A stretch of 9,361 nucleotides of DNA, taken from assembly GCA_031288455.1 (NCBI GenBank), contig JAITRI010000002.1, positions 1-9,361 of the forward strand. Direction: 5' to 3'. The position numbers were made by a program, and so were the translations under genes. Shown piece after piece: positions 1-6,182 of the stretch. Source of the DNA: Puniceicoccales bacterium (lineage in GTDB: Bacteria > Verrucomicrobiota > Verrucomicrobiia > Opitutales > JAIRKQ01). The first letter of the stretch is position 1, and each line of letters opens with the position of its first letter. The notes under the pieces were generated by a model. It was not told where the DNA came from and ran no database searches. It worked only from the letters and a program-made list of their open reading frames with translations.

Positions 1-2
1 AT

Positions 3-851
3 ACCGCCAGTGCCACAGGGGACATTGCCACTGCCACTGCCGGTTCTCCAGCGTCATCAGATCCTTCAATGCTGGAAACGATGGTTACTGGAATGGCCGG
101 TGCTGGTACCGGAATTGCCACAGTTGCAGTCGGCGCAGGTATTCTGATGGCTGTTGGAGCACCACTTACTGTGCCGCTGTTGGGGGTTACCGTCGTGGCA
201 ACGGGAGCTGCAGTTGGAGCGATTTATGTAGCAAAAAAAGCATATGAGAAATTGAAAAAACGATTGTATGTGGGAGGAAATTCCGCGGCAAGTTCTAGCG
301 TGACACAAGGGGAAAATAAGAGCAAAGTTAGCGTGAATAGCGCACCCAGTGGAAGTAGTACAGTGGTTTCGTCAGGTGTACCGCACAATGCCCTGTCATC
401 AAGTGGCTACACGCCATTATTCAGCCAGAGTGAAACCATGGGGAATGTGCAAATGTCCTCACAGAACGATGAACAGGGTAGTGGACGGCCCTCAAATCAG
501 TTTTTGACGTCGCAATTATCCAGCCAGGGTGATCAGCACAGCAATGTCACGCCGCCATCATCCAGACAGCAGCGACGGCAACCGTTTTCAATGCCGCCAT
601 CCAGCTCGCTGGTATCATCCAATCAGCAGCCATATAATCAGTTGGAATCCAATCCGATGCACAGCCAGAGTGATCAGTACAGTAATGTCCTGCCGCTATC
701 ATCCAGCCAGTTTAGAAGCAGCACAACGCAGCCATCCTCCCAGTCGAGATCCATCCCGTTGGGAAGCAGCACAACGCTGCTATATCAGAGGCCATCGCTC
801 GGCGAGAATGACACAGGGAACAGCTATGTGTTCGGGAATTTCGATGATTAA
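3..851 (+). CDS. 5'-truncated unrecognised protein: two-lobed hydrophobic segment plus Ser/Gln-rich repetitive tail
   Basis: I do not recognise this family. The frame is open from the window edge to the stop at 849-851, and residues before the first ATG (69) have the same Ala/Thr/Ser/Gly bias as the rest. The gene therefore probably starts outside the window; ATG 69 has no visible ribosome-binding site. Numbering from ATG 69, residues about 4-55 are a glycine-rich hydrophobic block. It splits into two lobes at a Pro-containing APLTVP turn, as in a membrane hairpin. A basic stretch (AKKAYEKLKKRL) follows. The remaining 190 or so residues are rich in Ser, Gln, Pro and Asn with no hydrophobic segment, and look disordered. 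Three copies of an SQ(S/G)(D/E)xxxNV motif begin near residues 119, 152 and 199. The two-lobe-plus-soluble-tail layout recalls chlamydial Inc proteins or other membrane-inserting effectors, but this is shape only. No enzyme motif is visible. Confidence 0.72.
   Translation, partial: TASATGDIATATAGSPASSDPSMLETMVTGMAGAGTGIATVAVGAGILMAVGAPLTVPLLGVTVVATGAAVGAIYVAKKAYEKLKKRLYVGGNSAASSSVTQGENKSKVSVNSAPSGSSTVVSSGVPHNALSSSGYTPLFSQSETMGNVQMSSQNDEQGSGRPSNQFLTSQLSSQGDQHSNVTPPSSRQQRRQPFSMPPSSSLVSSNQQPYNQLESNPMHSQSDQYSNVLPLSSSQFRSSTTQPSSQSRSIPLGSSTTLLYQRPSLGENDTGNSYVFGNFDD
521..569 (+). repeat. Imperfect 49-base direct repeat, copy 1
   Basis: Inside the Ser/Gln-rich tail. It matches 662-710 at 42 of 49 positions by direct comparison and is in the same reading frame, encoding SQGDQHSNVTPPSSRQ. 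The differences are mostly C/T and many are silent or conservative, which points to an old in-frame duplication under protein-level constraint. A weaker third copy at the protein level begins at about 423 (SQSETMGNVQMSSQ). Confidence 0.8.
662..710 (+). repeat. Imperfect 49-base direct repeat, copy 2
   Basis: Partner of 521-569, encoding SQSDQYSNVLPLSSSQ. The offset is 141 bases (47 codons), so the duplication keeps the frame. Confidence 0.8.
715..777 (+). repeat. Pair of exact 15-base direct repeats 48 bases apart
   Basis: GAAGCAGCACAACGC occurs at 715-729 and again at 763-777. The 48-base offset equals 16 codons, so both copies encode the same Ser-Ser-Thr-Thr segment in frame. It is a second, shorter repeat unit within the tail of the same gene. 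Confidence 0.75.
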
Positions 852-888
852 ATAGCTCCCACGCTGGCAAAACTCCGCGGGGCAGGGC

Positions 889-909
889 AGGGGGCAGCGG
901 ATGCCCCCT
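889..909. terminator. GC-rich hairpin between convergent genes, candidate bidirectional terminator
   Basis: A perfect 8-base-pair stem, AGGGGGCA / TGCCCCCT, closes a five-base loop (GCGGA). It sits 37 bases after the Ser/Gln-rich gene and 33 bases after the groEL stop, where both transcripts need to end. No real U-tract follows directly on either strand; on the minus strand the nearest T run comes about 15 bases later. It is a plausible but not textbook intrinsic terminator. Confidence 0.5.
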
Positions 910-942
910 TCTGCGGACAGAGATAATTTCCTCGTGCGGCGT

Positions 943-2568
943 TTACATCATTCCGTCCATGCCGCCCATGTCATGCGGCCCGTGGCTGCACTTCTTTTCC
1001 TCCGGCAGCTCGCTAATCATGCACTCCGTCGTCAACAGCAATCCGGCTATGGATGCCGCGTTCTGGAGGGACGCACGGGTAACCTTCGTGGGATCAACAA
1101 CGCCTGACTTCATCAGATCTTCGAACTTTCCTGTTACCACATTGTATCCAACTGCACCCTTGCTGCGGAGAACTTCCTGCACGATGATGGACCCTTCAAC
1201 GCCGGCATTTTCGCACAGTTGCCTCAGAGGAGCTTCGATGGCCCTGCGGACGATGTTCACGCCGATCGCAATGTCACCCTCCTCATTCAGCGCTTCGATC
1301 GCCCTGTGTGTCCTGAGAAGCGCCACGCTACCGCCAGCGGAGATCCCCTCCTCAACGGCGGCCCGTGTGGCGTGGAGTGCATCTTCGACGCGGTCCTTCT
1401 TCTCCTTCATTTCCGGTTCCGTCGCGGCACCAATGCTGATCACTGCCACTCCTCCTGCCAATTTCGCCAGTCGCTCCTGCAGTTTTTCCTTGTCGTAGTC
1501 CGAAGTCGCCTCCTCGATTTGCTTGCGTATCATTTTGATGCGTGCCGCGATATCGGAACTTTTCCCGCTGCCTTCGACGATGGTGGTGTGCTCCTTGTCC
1601 ACCGTTATGCGTTTCGCCCTGCCGAGATCATCCAGCTTTATGCTTTCCAGCTTTATGCCAAGATCCTCGGAGATGAACTTCCCTCCTGTCAAAATGGCAA
1701 TGTCCTCCATCATCGCCTTCCTGCGATCTCCAAATCCAGGAGCTTTGACGGCGCAAACATTCAAGGTCCCGCGCAGTTTATTGACAACGAGCGTGGCCAA
1801 TGCTTCGCCTTCCACATCCTCCGCAATTATCATGAGAGGTTTGCCGGACTGCGCAACCGATTGCAGCGTTGGAAGCAGATCATTCAAATTGGAAATTTTC
1901 TTCTCAAAAATCAGAATGTACGCGTTGTCCAGTAGGCACTCCATGCTGTCCGGATTGTTGACAAAATATGGACTCAAATATCCCTTGTCGAATTGCATGC
2001 CTTCGACGACGTCGAGTGACGTTTCTATGGTCTTGGCCTCCTCAACGGTGATCGTTCCATCCTTCCCGACGCGCTTCATCGCCTCGGCAATGATTTCTCC
2101 GATCTCTTCGTCCCAGTTGGCCGACACTGTCGCCACCTGTCGAATTTCATCGCCCTCAACTTTTTTGGAAGTTTTCGCAAGCTCCGACACCGCCGCTTCA
2201 ACCGCCTTGTCTATGCCACGCTTGACGAAAATTGGGTTCGCTCCCGCTGCGACATTTTTTAACCCTTCGCGGTATATCGCCTCCGCCAGTATGGTCGCGG
2301 TTGTTGTGCCATCACCGGCAACATCTGATGTTTTCGATGCCACCTCCTTGACCATCTGCGCGCCCATGTTTTCGAATGGATCCTTCAGATCGATCTCCTT
2401 TGCTACGCTGACGCCGTCCTTTGTGACAGTTGGAGCTCCGAATTTTTTGTCCAAAATTACATTTCTTCCCTTTGGCCCGAGTGTAATCTTTACGGCGCTG
2501 GAAAGTTGCGCCACGCCCGAGAGAATTTTTTTGCGCGCCTGTTCATCAAATATCAATTGCTTCGCCAT
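943..2568 (-). CDS. groEL: Chaperonin GroEL (Hsp60)
   Basis: The 60-kDa chaperonin forms a double seven-membered cytoplasmic ring that encloses unfolded proteins and folds them with ATP and the GroES lid. Its 541 residues are the usual length. The nucleotide site GDGTTTA is at 85-91, the ATPase aspartate lies in VEDALHATRAAVEEG at about residue 396, and the equatorial DPTKV segment and apical GYLSPYF are present. The protein ends in a short Gly-Met tail (HDMGGMDGMM). The usual AGGG after the ATPase helix is AGGS here (Ser414); the first two glycines, which matter most, are kept. ATG 2568 has a good ribosome-binding site (AAAGGAA at 2574-2580, five bases away). The gene is last in the dnaK-groES-groEL operon, 23 bases after groES, and is followed by the hairpin at 889-909. 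Confidence 0.98.
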   Translation of the reverse strand: MAKQLIFDEQARKKILSGVAQLSSAVKITLGPKGRNVILDKKFGAPTVTKDGVSVAKEIDLKDPFENMGAQMVKEVASKTSDVAGDGTTTATILAEAIYREGLKNVAAGANPIFVKRGIDKAVEAAVSELAKTSKKVEGDEIRQVATVSANWDEEIGEIIAEAMKRVGKDGTITVEEAKTIETSLDVVEGMQFDKGYLSPYFVNNPDSMECLLDNAYILIFEKKISNLNDLLPTLQSVAQSGKPLMIIAEDVEGEALATLVVNKLRGTLNVCAVKAPGFGDRRKAMMEDIAILTGGKFISEDLGIKLESIKLDDLGRAKRITVDKEHTTIVEGSGKSSDIAARIKMIRKQIEEATSDYDKEKLQERLAKLAGGVAVISIGAATEPEMKEKKDRVEDALHATRAAVEEGISAGGSVALLRTHRAIEALNEEGDIAIGVNIVRRAIEAPLRQLCENAGVEGSIIVQEVLRSKGAVGYNVVTGKFEDLMKSGVVDPTKVTRASLQNAASIAGLLLTTECMISELPEEKKCSHGPHDMGGMDGMM

Positions 2569-2591
2569 AGTTATTCCTTTCTAATTAAATG

Positions 2592-2882
2592 CTACTTTAA
2601 AATTGCCAAAATATCGTCGTGCCGCAGCACCACAAACGTGTCTCTGTCGCGCTTCACTTCGGTTCCGCCGTATTTGCTGATGAGGACGCGGTCTCCGACC
2701 TTAACTTCGAATTCCAAAATCTTTCCCTCATCATTTCTTCCGGATCCGAGAGCGACAACTTCCGCCTCCTGTGAGGCCTCTTTTGCAGCATCCGGGATGA
2801 TAATTCCTCCCTTTCTCTGCTCCTGTTCCTCAATTTTTTTGACGAGGACTCGATTCCCCAATGGTTTAATTTTTGTTTCCAT
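2592..2882 (-). CDS. groES: Co-chaperonin GroES (Hsp10)
   Basis: The 10-kDa lid of the GroEL chamber; seven copies cap the ring. It has 96 residues, full length. The N-terminal PLGNRVLVKK strand is followed by the mobile loop at about 17-33, containing the GGIIIPD that docks to GroEL. The GDRVLISKYGGTEV core and the C-terminal strand ending DDILAILK follow. The IIIPD loop variant, rather than IVLT, is seen in several non-proteobacterial phyla including Verrucomicrobiota. The gene lies 20 bases after dnaK and 23 before groEL, so all three should be co-transcribed. The only in-frame ATG consistent with the family start is at 2882, but the ribosome-binding site is unusually far upstream (see the entry at 2898-2902). 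Confidence 0.97.
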   Translation of the reverse strand: METKIKPLGNRVLVKKIEEQEQRKGGIIIPDAAKEASQEAEVVALGSGRNDEGKILEFEVKVGDRVLISKYGGTEVKRDRDTFVVLRHDDILAILK

Positions 2883-2897
2883 AGTTTTGACAAAATA

Positions 2898-2902
2898 CTC
2901 CT
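2898..2902 (-). promoter_or_regulatory. Shine-Dalgarno of groES, abutting the dnaK stop with long spacing
   Basis: AGGAG follows the dnaK TAA stop immediately (the strand reads TAAAGGAG). Fifteen bases then separate it from the groES ATG, against the usual 5-9. No nearer purine run or in-frame start exists. The direct abutment suggests ribosomes finishing dnaK re-initiate on groES. Confidence 0.6.
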
Positions 2903-4846
2903 TTATTTACCTTTTCCCCCACCGTCAACCACCTCGAAATCTGCATCAACCACCTTACCATCCTTTTGCTCCGCTCCTGCCGCCTGCGATTCATTTTTTT
3001 GTCCCTCCTGGCCTGTCTGCGGCTGGGAATATAATTCCTGTGCCATTCCCTGAAATACTTCCGTTAGCTTCTCGCGCGCTGACTTCAAATCGTCCGCTTT
3101 CGCATCGCCGCTTCCGAAGACTTTCTTCGCCTCAGCAATTGCGTCCTCCAGCGGCTTTCTTTTCTCCGGAGAAAGGTTGCCACCCAACTCCTTCAGTTGC
3201 TTTTCCGTCTGGTATATGAAATTGTCCAGATGGTTGCGCTCCTCAACGGCTTCCTTTCTCTTTTTGTCCTCTTCGGCGTGTGCCTCCGCCTCTTTTCTGA
3301 GTTTTTCAATCTCCTCATCGGACAGTCCGGAGGCGCTGGTGATCGTGATTTTCTGATCCTTGCCGGTACCCTTGTCCTTCGCCGTGACGTGCAAAATGCC
3401 GTTTGCGTCTATGTCAAATGTTACCTCAATCTGCGGAATGCCGCGCGGAGCTATGGGAATGCCATCAAGTCGAAATTGTCCCAGCAGCTTATTGTCGCGT
3501 GCCATCGGACGTTCCCCCTGCAGCACCTGAATATCGACCGCCGTTTGATTCTCGGCGTATGTGGAAAATATCTGAGTTTTTTTCGTGGGAATCGTAGTAT
3601 TTCTCTCGATCATTGGAGTGGAAACTCCGCCCGCAGTCTCTATTCCAAGCGTGAGTGGTGTCACGTCCAGCAGCAAAATATCCGTCACTTCGCCCTGCAG
3701 AACTCCGCCCTGTATTGCGGCCCCGATTGCGACGACCTCATCTGGGTTTACGCCCTGGTGTGGCGTTTTCCCTATTAAATTTTTCGCCACTTCGATCACC
3801 TTCGGAGAGCGCGTCATTCCGCCAACGAGTACCAGTTCGGAAATGTCCGAAACGGAAATGTCAGCATCCTTCAGGCAATTTTTGCATGGCCCGAGCGTGC
3901 GCTGATACAGGTCATCGCAAATCTTTTCCAGCTGCGACCGCGTCAGTGTAATATTCAGGTGTTTCGGTCCGCTGGCATCCGCAGTGATGAACGGCAGATT
4001 GATGTCCACCTGCTGCGACGACGACAGCGCGATCTTCGCCTTTTCCGCCTCCTCCTTCAGCCGCTGCGCCGCCATTGGATCCTTCCGCAGGTCGATTCCG
4101 TTCTCCTTCTGAAATGTTTCCGCCAGCCAATCTATTAACTTTTTATCCCAGTCGTCACCGCCCAGCAGCGTATCGCCGTTGGTTGCTTTCACCTCAAAGA
4201 CGCCGTCTCCGATCTCCAGTATGGAAATGTCAAATGTTCCGCCTCCCAGGTCATACACGGCGATTTTTTCATCCTTCTTCTTGTCCAATCCGTATGCCAA
4301 AGACGCTGCTGTCGGCTCGTTGATGATGCGCAAAACATCCAAGCCCGCAATTTTCCCGGCATCCTTAGTCGCCTGGCGCTGGGAATCGTTGAAATACGCC
4401 GGCACGGTGATGACAGCTTGCGTTATCGGACACCCCAAATACGTCTCGGCGTCCGCTTTCATCTTTGCCAAAATCATCGACGATATCTGCTCCGGAGAAA
4501 ACCGTTCCGTCTTGTTTCCCACCTGACATTCAATCCACGCATCGCCGTTGTTCCCCTCGACAACCCTGTAGGGCAAATTCTTCACTATGCTCTGAATTTC
4601 GCTCAACTTGTGCCCTATCAGCCTCTTCGCGGAAAAAATCGTATTCTGCGGATTCGTCACCGCCTGCCGCTTTGCGGCTTGTCCCACCACGCGCTCCCCA
4701 CTTTTCGTGAACGCGACGACGGACGGTGTCGTCCGCGCGCCCTCCGCATTTGGGATGACGATCGCTTCGCCACCCTCCATCACGGCCATGCACGAATTCG
4801 TCGTCCCCAAATCGATTCCCAAAACTTTAGATTTCTTGCTGCTCAT
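2903..4846 (-). CDS. dnaK: Chaperone DnaK (Hsp70)
   Basis: ATP-driven Hsp70 that binds exposed hydrophobic peptides in the cytoplasm, normally with DnaJ and GrpE, neither of which is in this window. It has 647 residues from ATG 4846. The ATPase domain starts with GIDLGTTNS (about 10-18) and holds FSAKRLIG, VPAYFNDSQRQATKDAG, INEPTAASLAYG and DLGGGTFDIS. The linker DILLLDVTPLTLGIET is intact, followed by the beta-sandwich substrate domain and a helical lid. The tail KVVDADFEVVDGGGKGK is typical of bacterial DnaK. A TTG start 13 codons upstream (4885) is open, but ATG 4846 has a G-rich site (GGGGGA at 4850-4855) and matches where family members begin. The upstream TTG also overlaps the promoter -10 region. 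First gene of the dnaK-groES-groEL operon. The GGDDWD segment, with Trp where Phe is common, is a lineage hint towards Verrucomicrobiota. Confidence 0.98.
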   Translation of the reverse strand: MSSKKSKVLGIDLGTTNSCMAVMEGGEAIVIPNAEGARTTPSVVAFTKSGERVVGQAAKRQAVTNPQNTIFSAKRLIGHKLSEIQSIVKNLPYRVVEGNNGDAWIECQVGNKTERFSPEQISSMILAKMKADAETYLGCPITQAVITVPAYFNDSQRQATKDAGKIAGLDVLRIINEPTAASLAYGLDKKKDEKIAVYDLGGGTFDISILEIGDGVFEVKATNGDTLLGGDDWDKKLIDWLAETFQKENGIDLRKDPMAAQRLKEEAEKAKIALSSSQQVDINLPFITADASGPKHLNITLTRSQLEKICDDLYQRTLGPCKNCLKDADISVSDISELVLVGGMTRSPKVIEVAKNLIGKTPHQGVNPDEVVAIGAAIQGGVLQGEVTDILLLDVTPLTLGIETAGGVSTPMIERNTTIPTKKTQIFSTYAENQTAVDIQVLQGERPMARDNKLLGQFRLDGIPIAPRGIPQIEVTFDIDANGILHVTAKDKGTGKDQKITITSASGLSDEEIEKLRKEAEAHAEEDKKRKEAVEERNHLDNFIYQTEKQLKELGGNLSPEKRKPLEDAIAEAKKVFGSGDAKADDLKSAREKLTEVFQGMAQELYSQPQTGQEGQKNESQAAGAEQKDGKVVDADFEVVDGGGKGK

Positions 4847-4875
4847 ATGTCCCCCGTAACAAACTCTACGCAAAT

Positions 4876-4884
4876 ATTGTAGCA
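4876..4884 (-). promoter_or_regulatory. Extended -10 promoter for dnaK-groES-groEL
   Basis: On the minus strand the bases read TGC-TACAAT, an extended -10 (TGn) with 5 of 6 matches to TATAAT. The -35 position is poor, as is common for extended -10 promoters. The predicted start is near 4869, giving a leader of about 22 bases that includes the dnaK ribosome-binding site. I see no CIRCE (TTAGCACTC-N9-GAGTGCTAA) element, so HrcA control is not supported here. Confidence 0.5.
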
Positions 4885-4948
4885 AATTTCATGCCAAATA
4901 CCCCATGCGCACGGCAGAATCGCGCTCAATGGCGCCTGGAAATAACTT

Positions 4949-4966
4949 AAATCTTTACAAAGATTT
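4949..4966. promoter_or_regulatory. Perfect palindrome between dnaK and the HIT gene, candidate operator
   Basis: AAATCTTT-AC-AAAGATTT is an 18-base perfect inverted repeat with 8-base arms and a 2-base centre. It lies 23 bases before the HIT gene ATG and about 65 bases upstream of the dnaK -10 box, in the only divergent promoter region of the chaperone operon. The arm length and short centre fit a dimeric regulator site better than a terminator, which has no gene to end here. It overlaps a -35-like TTTACA at 4954-4959 on the plus strand. What binds it is unknown. Confidence 0.4.
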
Positions 4967-4988
4967 CCATTTGTTGAGCATAGGGCCA

Positions 4989-5330
4989 ATGCGCCAGAAA
5001 ACAGTTTTTGAAAAAATAATTGCCCGCGAGATTCTTTCGGAGATTCTGCTGGAGGATGACGACATCGCCGTGATACGCGACATCGATCCGCAGGCTCCCG
5101 TCCACGTGCTGATAGTCCCGAAAAAAGTGATCCCGCGCGTGGCTGATGCCGGTGATGGCGACTGCGAATTGCTTGGGAAATTGCTGCTTACCGCTAGAAA
5201 ATTCGCGGCTCTCAATAATTTGACCGGCTTTCGTCTGGTAATTAACAGTGGGATCCAGGCCGGGGAAACTGTTCCGCACATGCACGTCCATCTGCTGTCC
5301 GGAAGACCGATGGGATGGCCGCCAGGGTGA
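4989..5330 (+). CDS. HIT-family nucleotide phosphoramidase-like protein (HinT type)
   Basis: Histidine-triad proteins of the HinT branch hydrolyse AMP-linked amides and related nucleotides in the cytoplasm. The 113 residues cover one HIT domain. The start RQKTVFEKIIAREI matches the typical HinT opening, DIDPQAPVHVLIVPKK is the conserved strand and loop, and VINSGIQAGETVPHMHVHLL contains the histidine triad HMHVHLL (97-103). The C-terminus GRPMGWPPG is the usual end. The frame stays open upstream to 4905, but family similarity begins at ATG 4989, so I chose that start. AGGG three bases before the ATG is a weak, close ribosome-binding site. Divergent from dnaK. The subfamily substrate cannot be told from sequence alone. 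Confidence 0.93.
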   Translation: MRQKTVFEKIIAREILSEILLEDDDIAVIRDIDPQAPVHVLIVPKKVIPRVADAGDGDCELLGKLLLTARKFAALNNLTGFRLVINSGIQAGETVPHMHVHLLSGRPMGWPPG

Positions 5331-5359
5331 TGGATTCATGGCCGCCGGGAGCTGAAAAC

Positions 5360-5414
5360 ACTCCAAAATACTCCAAAAGCGCCGCTCACATGGCCGTTGA
5401 CTTTAGAAGCGGCG
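5360..5414 (+). terminator. Tandem 10-mer followed by GC-rich stem-loop downstream of the HIT gene
   Basis: Two adjacent copies of ACTCCAAAA(T/G) occupy 5360-5379. A perfect 7-base stem, CGCCGCT (5380-5386) and AGCGGCG (5408-5414), then closes a 21-base loop. It may end the HIT transcript 50 bases after its stop, but no T run follows, so the terminator call is weak. Confidence 0.25.
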
Positions 5415-5441
5415 TCCGTGCATTTCCCTAGGCCATTCGCC

Positions 5442-5474
5442 GCGACCGCGTTTTTAGGTCAGCTGCGGTGTCGC
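5442..5474. terminator. Bulged GC-rich hairpin between convergent HIT and Nudix genes
   Basis: GCGACCGC (5442-5449) pairs with GCGGTGTCGC (5465-5474): eight pairs with a two-base bulge, around a 15-base loop containing a T5 run. It lies in the 177-base gap (5331-5507) that holds no credible gene, where the HIT transcript (plus) and Nudix transcript (minus, ending at 5508) converge. A transcription-ending or processing role is inferred; no clear U-tract follows on either strand. Confidence 0.3.
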
Positions 5475-5507
5475 TCCTTCGTCTCCTGCGCGGATGTGGA
5501 CTGAACC

Positions 5508-6047
5508 CTAGAATAGTTTGTCCTGCATCATGAGCAATTTCACGACCGATTTCCGCATGTTTGGGCTTACGAGGACTATGTCGTCCAGCTCATCGATGGA
5601 GGCCCATCTGAAATCCGTGTGTTCCCGCGGATCGATTTTGACCTGGGCATCGGAGCTTGCCTTGCAGGTGAACGCGATCCCCGGAACTATTTCACCCGGT
5701 GCAACTTCCACCGCAAAGCATTCCGTTGTTTTCCATCTGGTGGCGGTTATGCCAGTTTCTTCCAGCAGTTGTCTTTTGGCGGCATCCTCAAAGTTTTCAT
5801 TTTCGTGGACAGATCCTCCTCCGCACTCCCATAATCCCGGGGATAATTTTCGATTGGGTGATCTTTTCAGCAGCAATATTTCCGGCCCCTTAACCTTATT
5901 TATTCTGTAGCAATATGCCGAAACAAAAACTTCAATTTTGTTGATTTTTTCTTCCCTGACTGCGGAAACATCACTGCACAGGATGGACGACACCACCATT
6001 AGCGCAATAATTTTTGCCGCAGTCGACCTGTGGAGTACGACTTTCAT
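5508..6047 (-). CDS. Nudix-fold protein with N-terminal signal-like segment and altered Nudix box
   Basis: Nudix hydrolases cleave nucleoside diphosphates linked to another group, using Mg2+ held by the Nudix box. Here the box (GX5EX7REUXEEXGU) spans residues 78-100: Gly78, Glu84, Arg92, Gln93, Glu96, Glu97, Gly99. Every consensus position fits except Gln93, where Glu is expected (the MutT Glu53 position). The domain proper begins near residue 38 (KIEVFVSAYCYRIN). In front is a Lys/Arg-containing start, a hydrophobic core (IIALMVVSSILC) and a VSA cleavage-like site at about 27-29, so the protein may be exported; this is rare for Nudix enzymes. The cysteine context is not a good lipobox. ATG 6047 has no ribosome-binding site but lies about 16 bases after the predicted start of a strong promoter (6070-6097). 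It could be an inactive binder or a slow enzyme; the substrate is not predictable. Confidence 0.88.
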   Translation of the reverse strand: MKVVLHRSTAAKIIALMVVSSILCSDVSAVREEKINKIEVFVSAYCYRINKVKGPEILLLKRSPNRKLSPGLWECGGGSVHENENFEDAAKRQLLEETGITATRWKTTECFAVEVAPGEIVPGIAFTCKASSDAQVKIDPREHTDFRWASIDELDDIVLVSPNMRKSVVKLLMMQDKLF

Positions 6048-6069
6048 AGAATAGAAACGAAAGGTCGGG

Positions 6070-6097
6070 ATTATTAGCTAAATTTTTCAAATGTCAA
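6070..6097 (-). promoter_or_regulatory. Sigma-70-type promoter for the Nudix gene
   Basis: On the minus strand a perfect TTGACA (-35, 6092-6097) lies 16 bases from AATAAT (-10, 6070-6075; 5 of 6 matches). The predicted start is near 6063, giving a short pyrimidine-rich leader of about 16 bases with no Shine-Dalgarno sequence. Confidence 0.6.
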
Positions 6098-6144
6098 TAG
6101 AACGTAAATTTTATTTTGATTGTAAAATGTCTGACTTAAATCTT

Positions 6145-6175
6145 TTGTGGATTTTTCTGAAAAATTGCCTATTCT
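6145..6175 (+). promoter_or_regulatory. Weak promoter-like pair placing the ACT gene at or next to +1
   Basis: TATTCT (6170-6175) is a 4-of-6 match to TATAAT and ends seven bases before ATG 6183, so transcription would begin at or next to the start codon. The best -35 (TTGTGG, 6145-6150) is 19 bases away, which is long. The spacer contains a perfect AT-rich palindrome, ATTTTT-CTG-AAAAAT (6151-6165), which could bind a regulator or arise by chance. Confidence 0.3.
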
Positions 6176-6182
6176 AGCGCAC

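Noticed and set aside
1523..2584. Long plus-strand open frames opposite groEL (including 1219-1935 and 959-1498)
   Set aside because: They lie wholly antisense to an unambiguous groEL, and their composition is that of a mirrored GC-biased codon pattern with no recognisable domain.
3197..4882. Plus- and minus-strand frames overlapping dnaK
   Set aside because: All are shadows of a full-length, motif-complete DnaK.
4847..4885. Upstream TTG start giving DnaK 13 extra residues
   Set aside because: The extension overlaps the predicted -10 box and does not resemble DnaK N-termini. ATG 4846 has a G-rich site just upstream.
4847..4988. CIRCE heat-shock operator upstream of dnaK
   Set aside because: I looked for TTAGCACTC-N9-GAGTGCTAA and variants on both strands; none is present. 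The palindrome found there is different.
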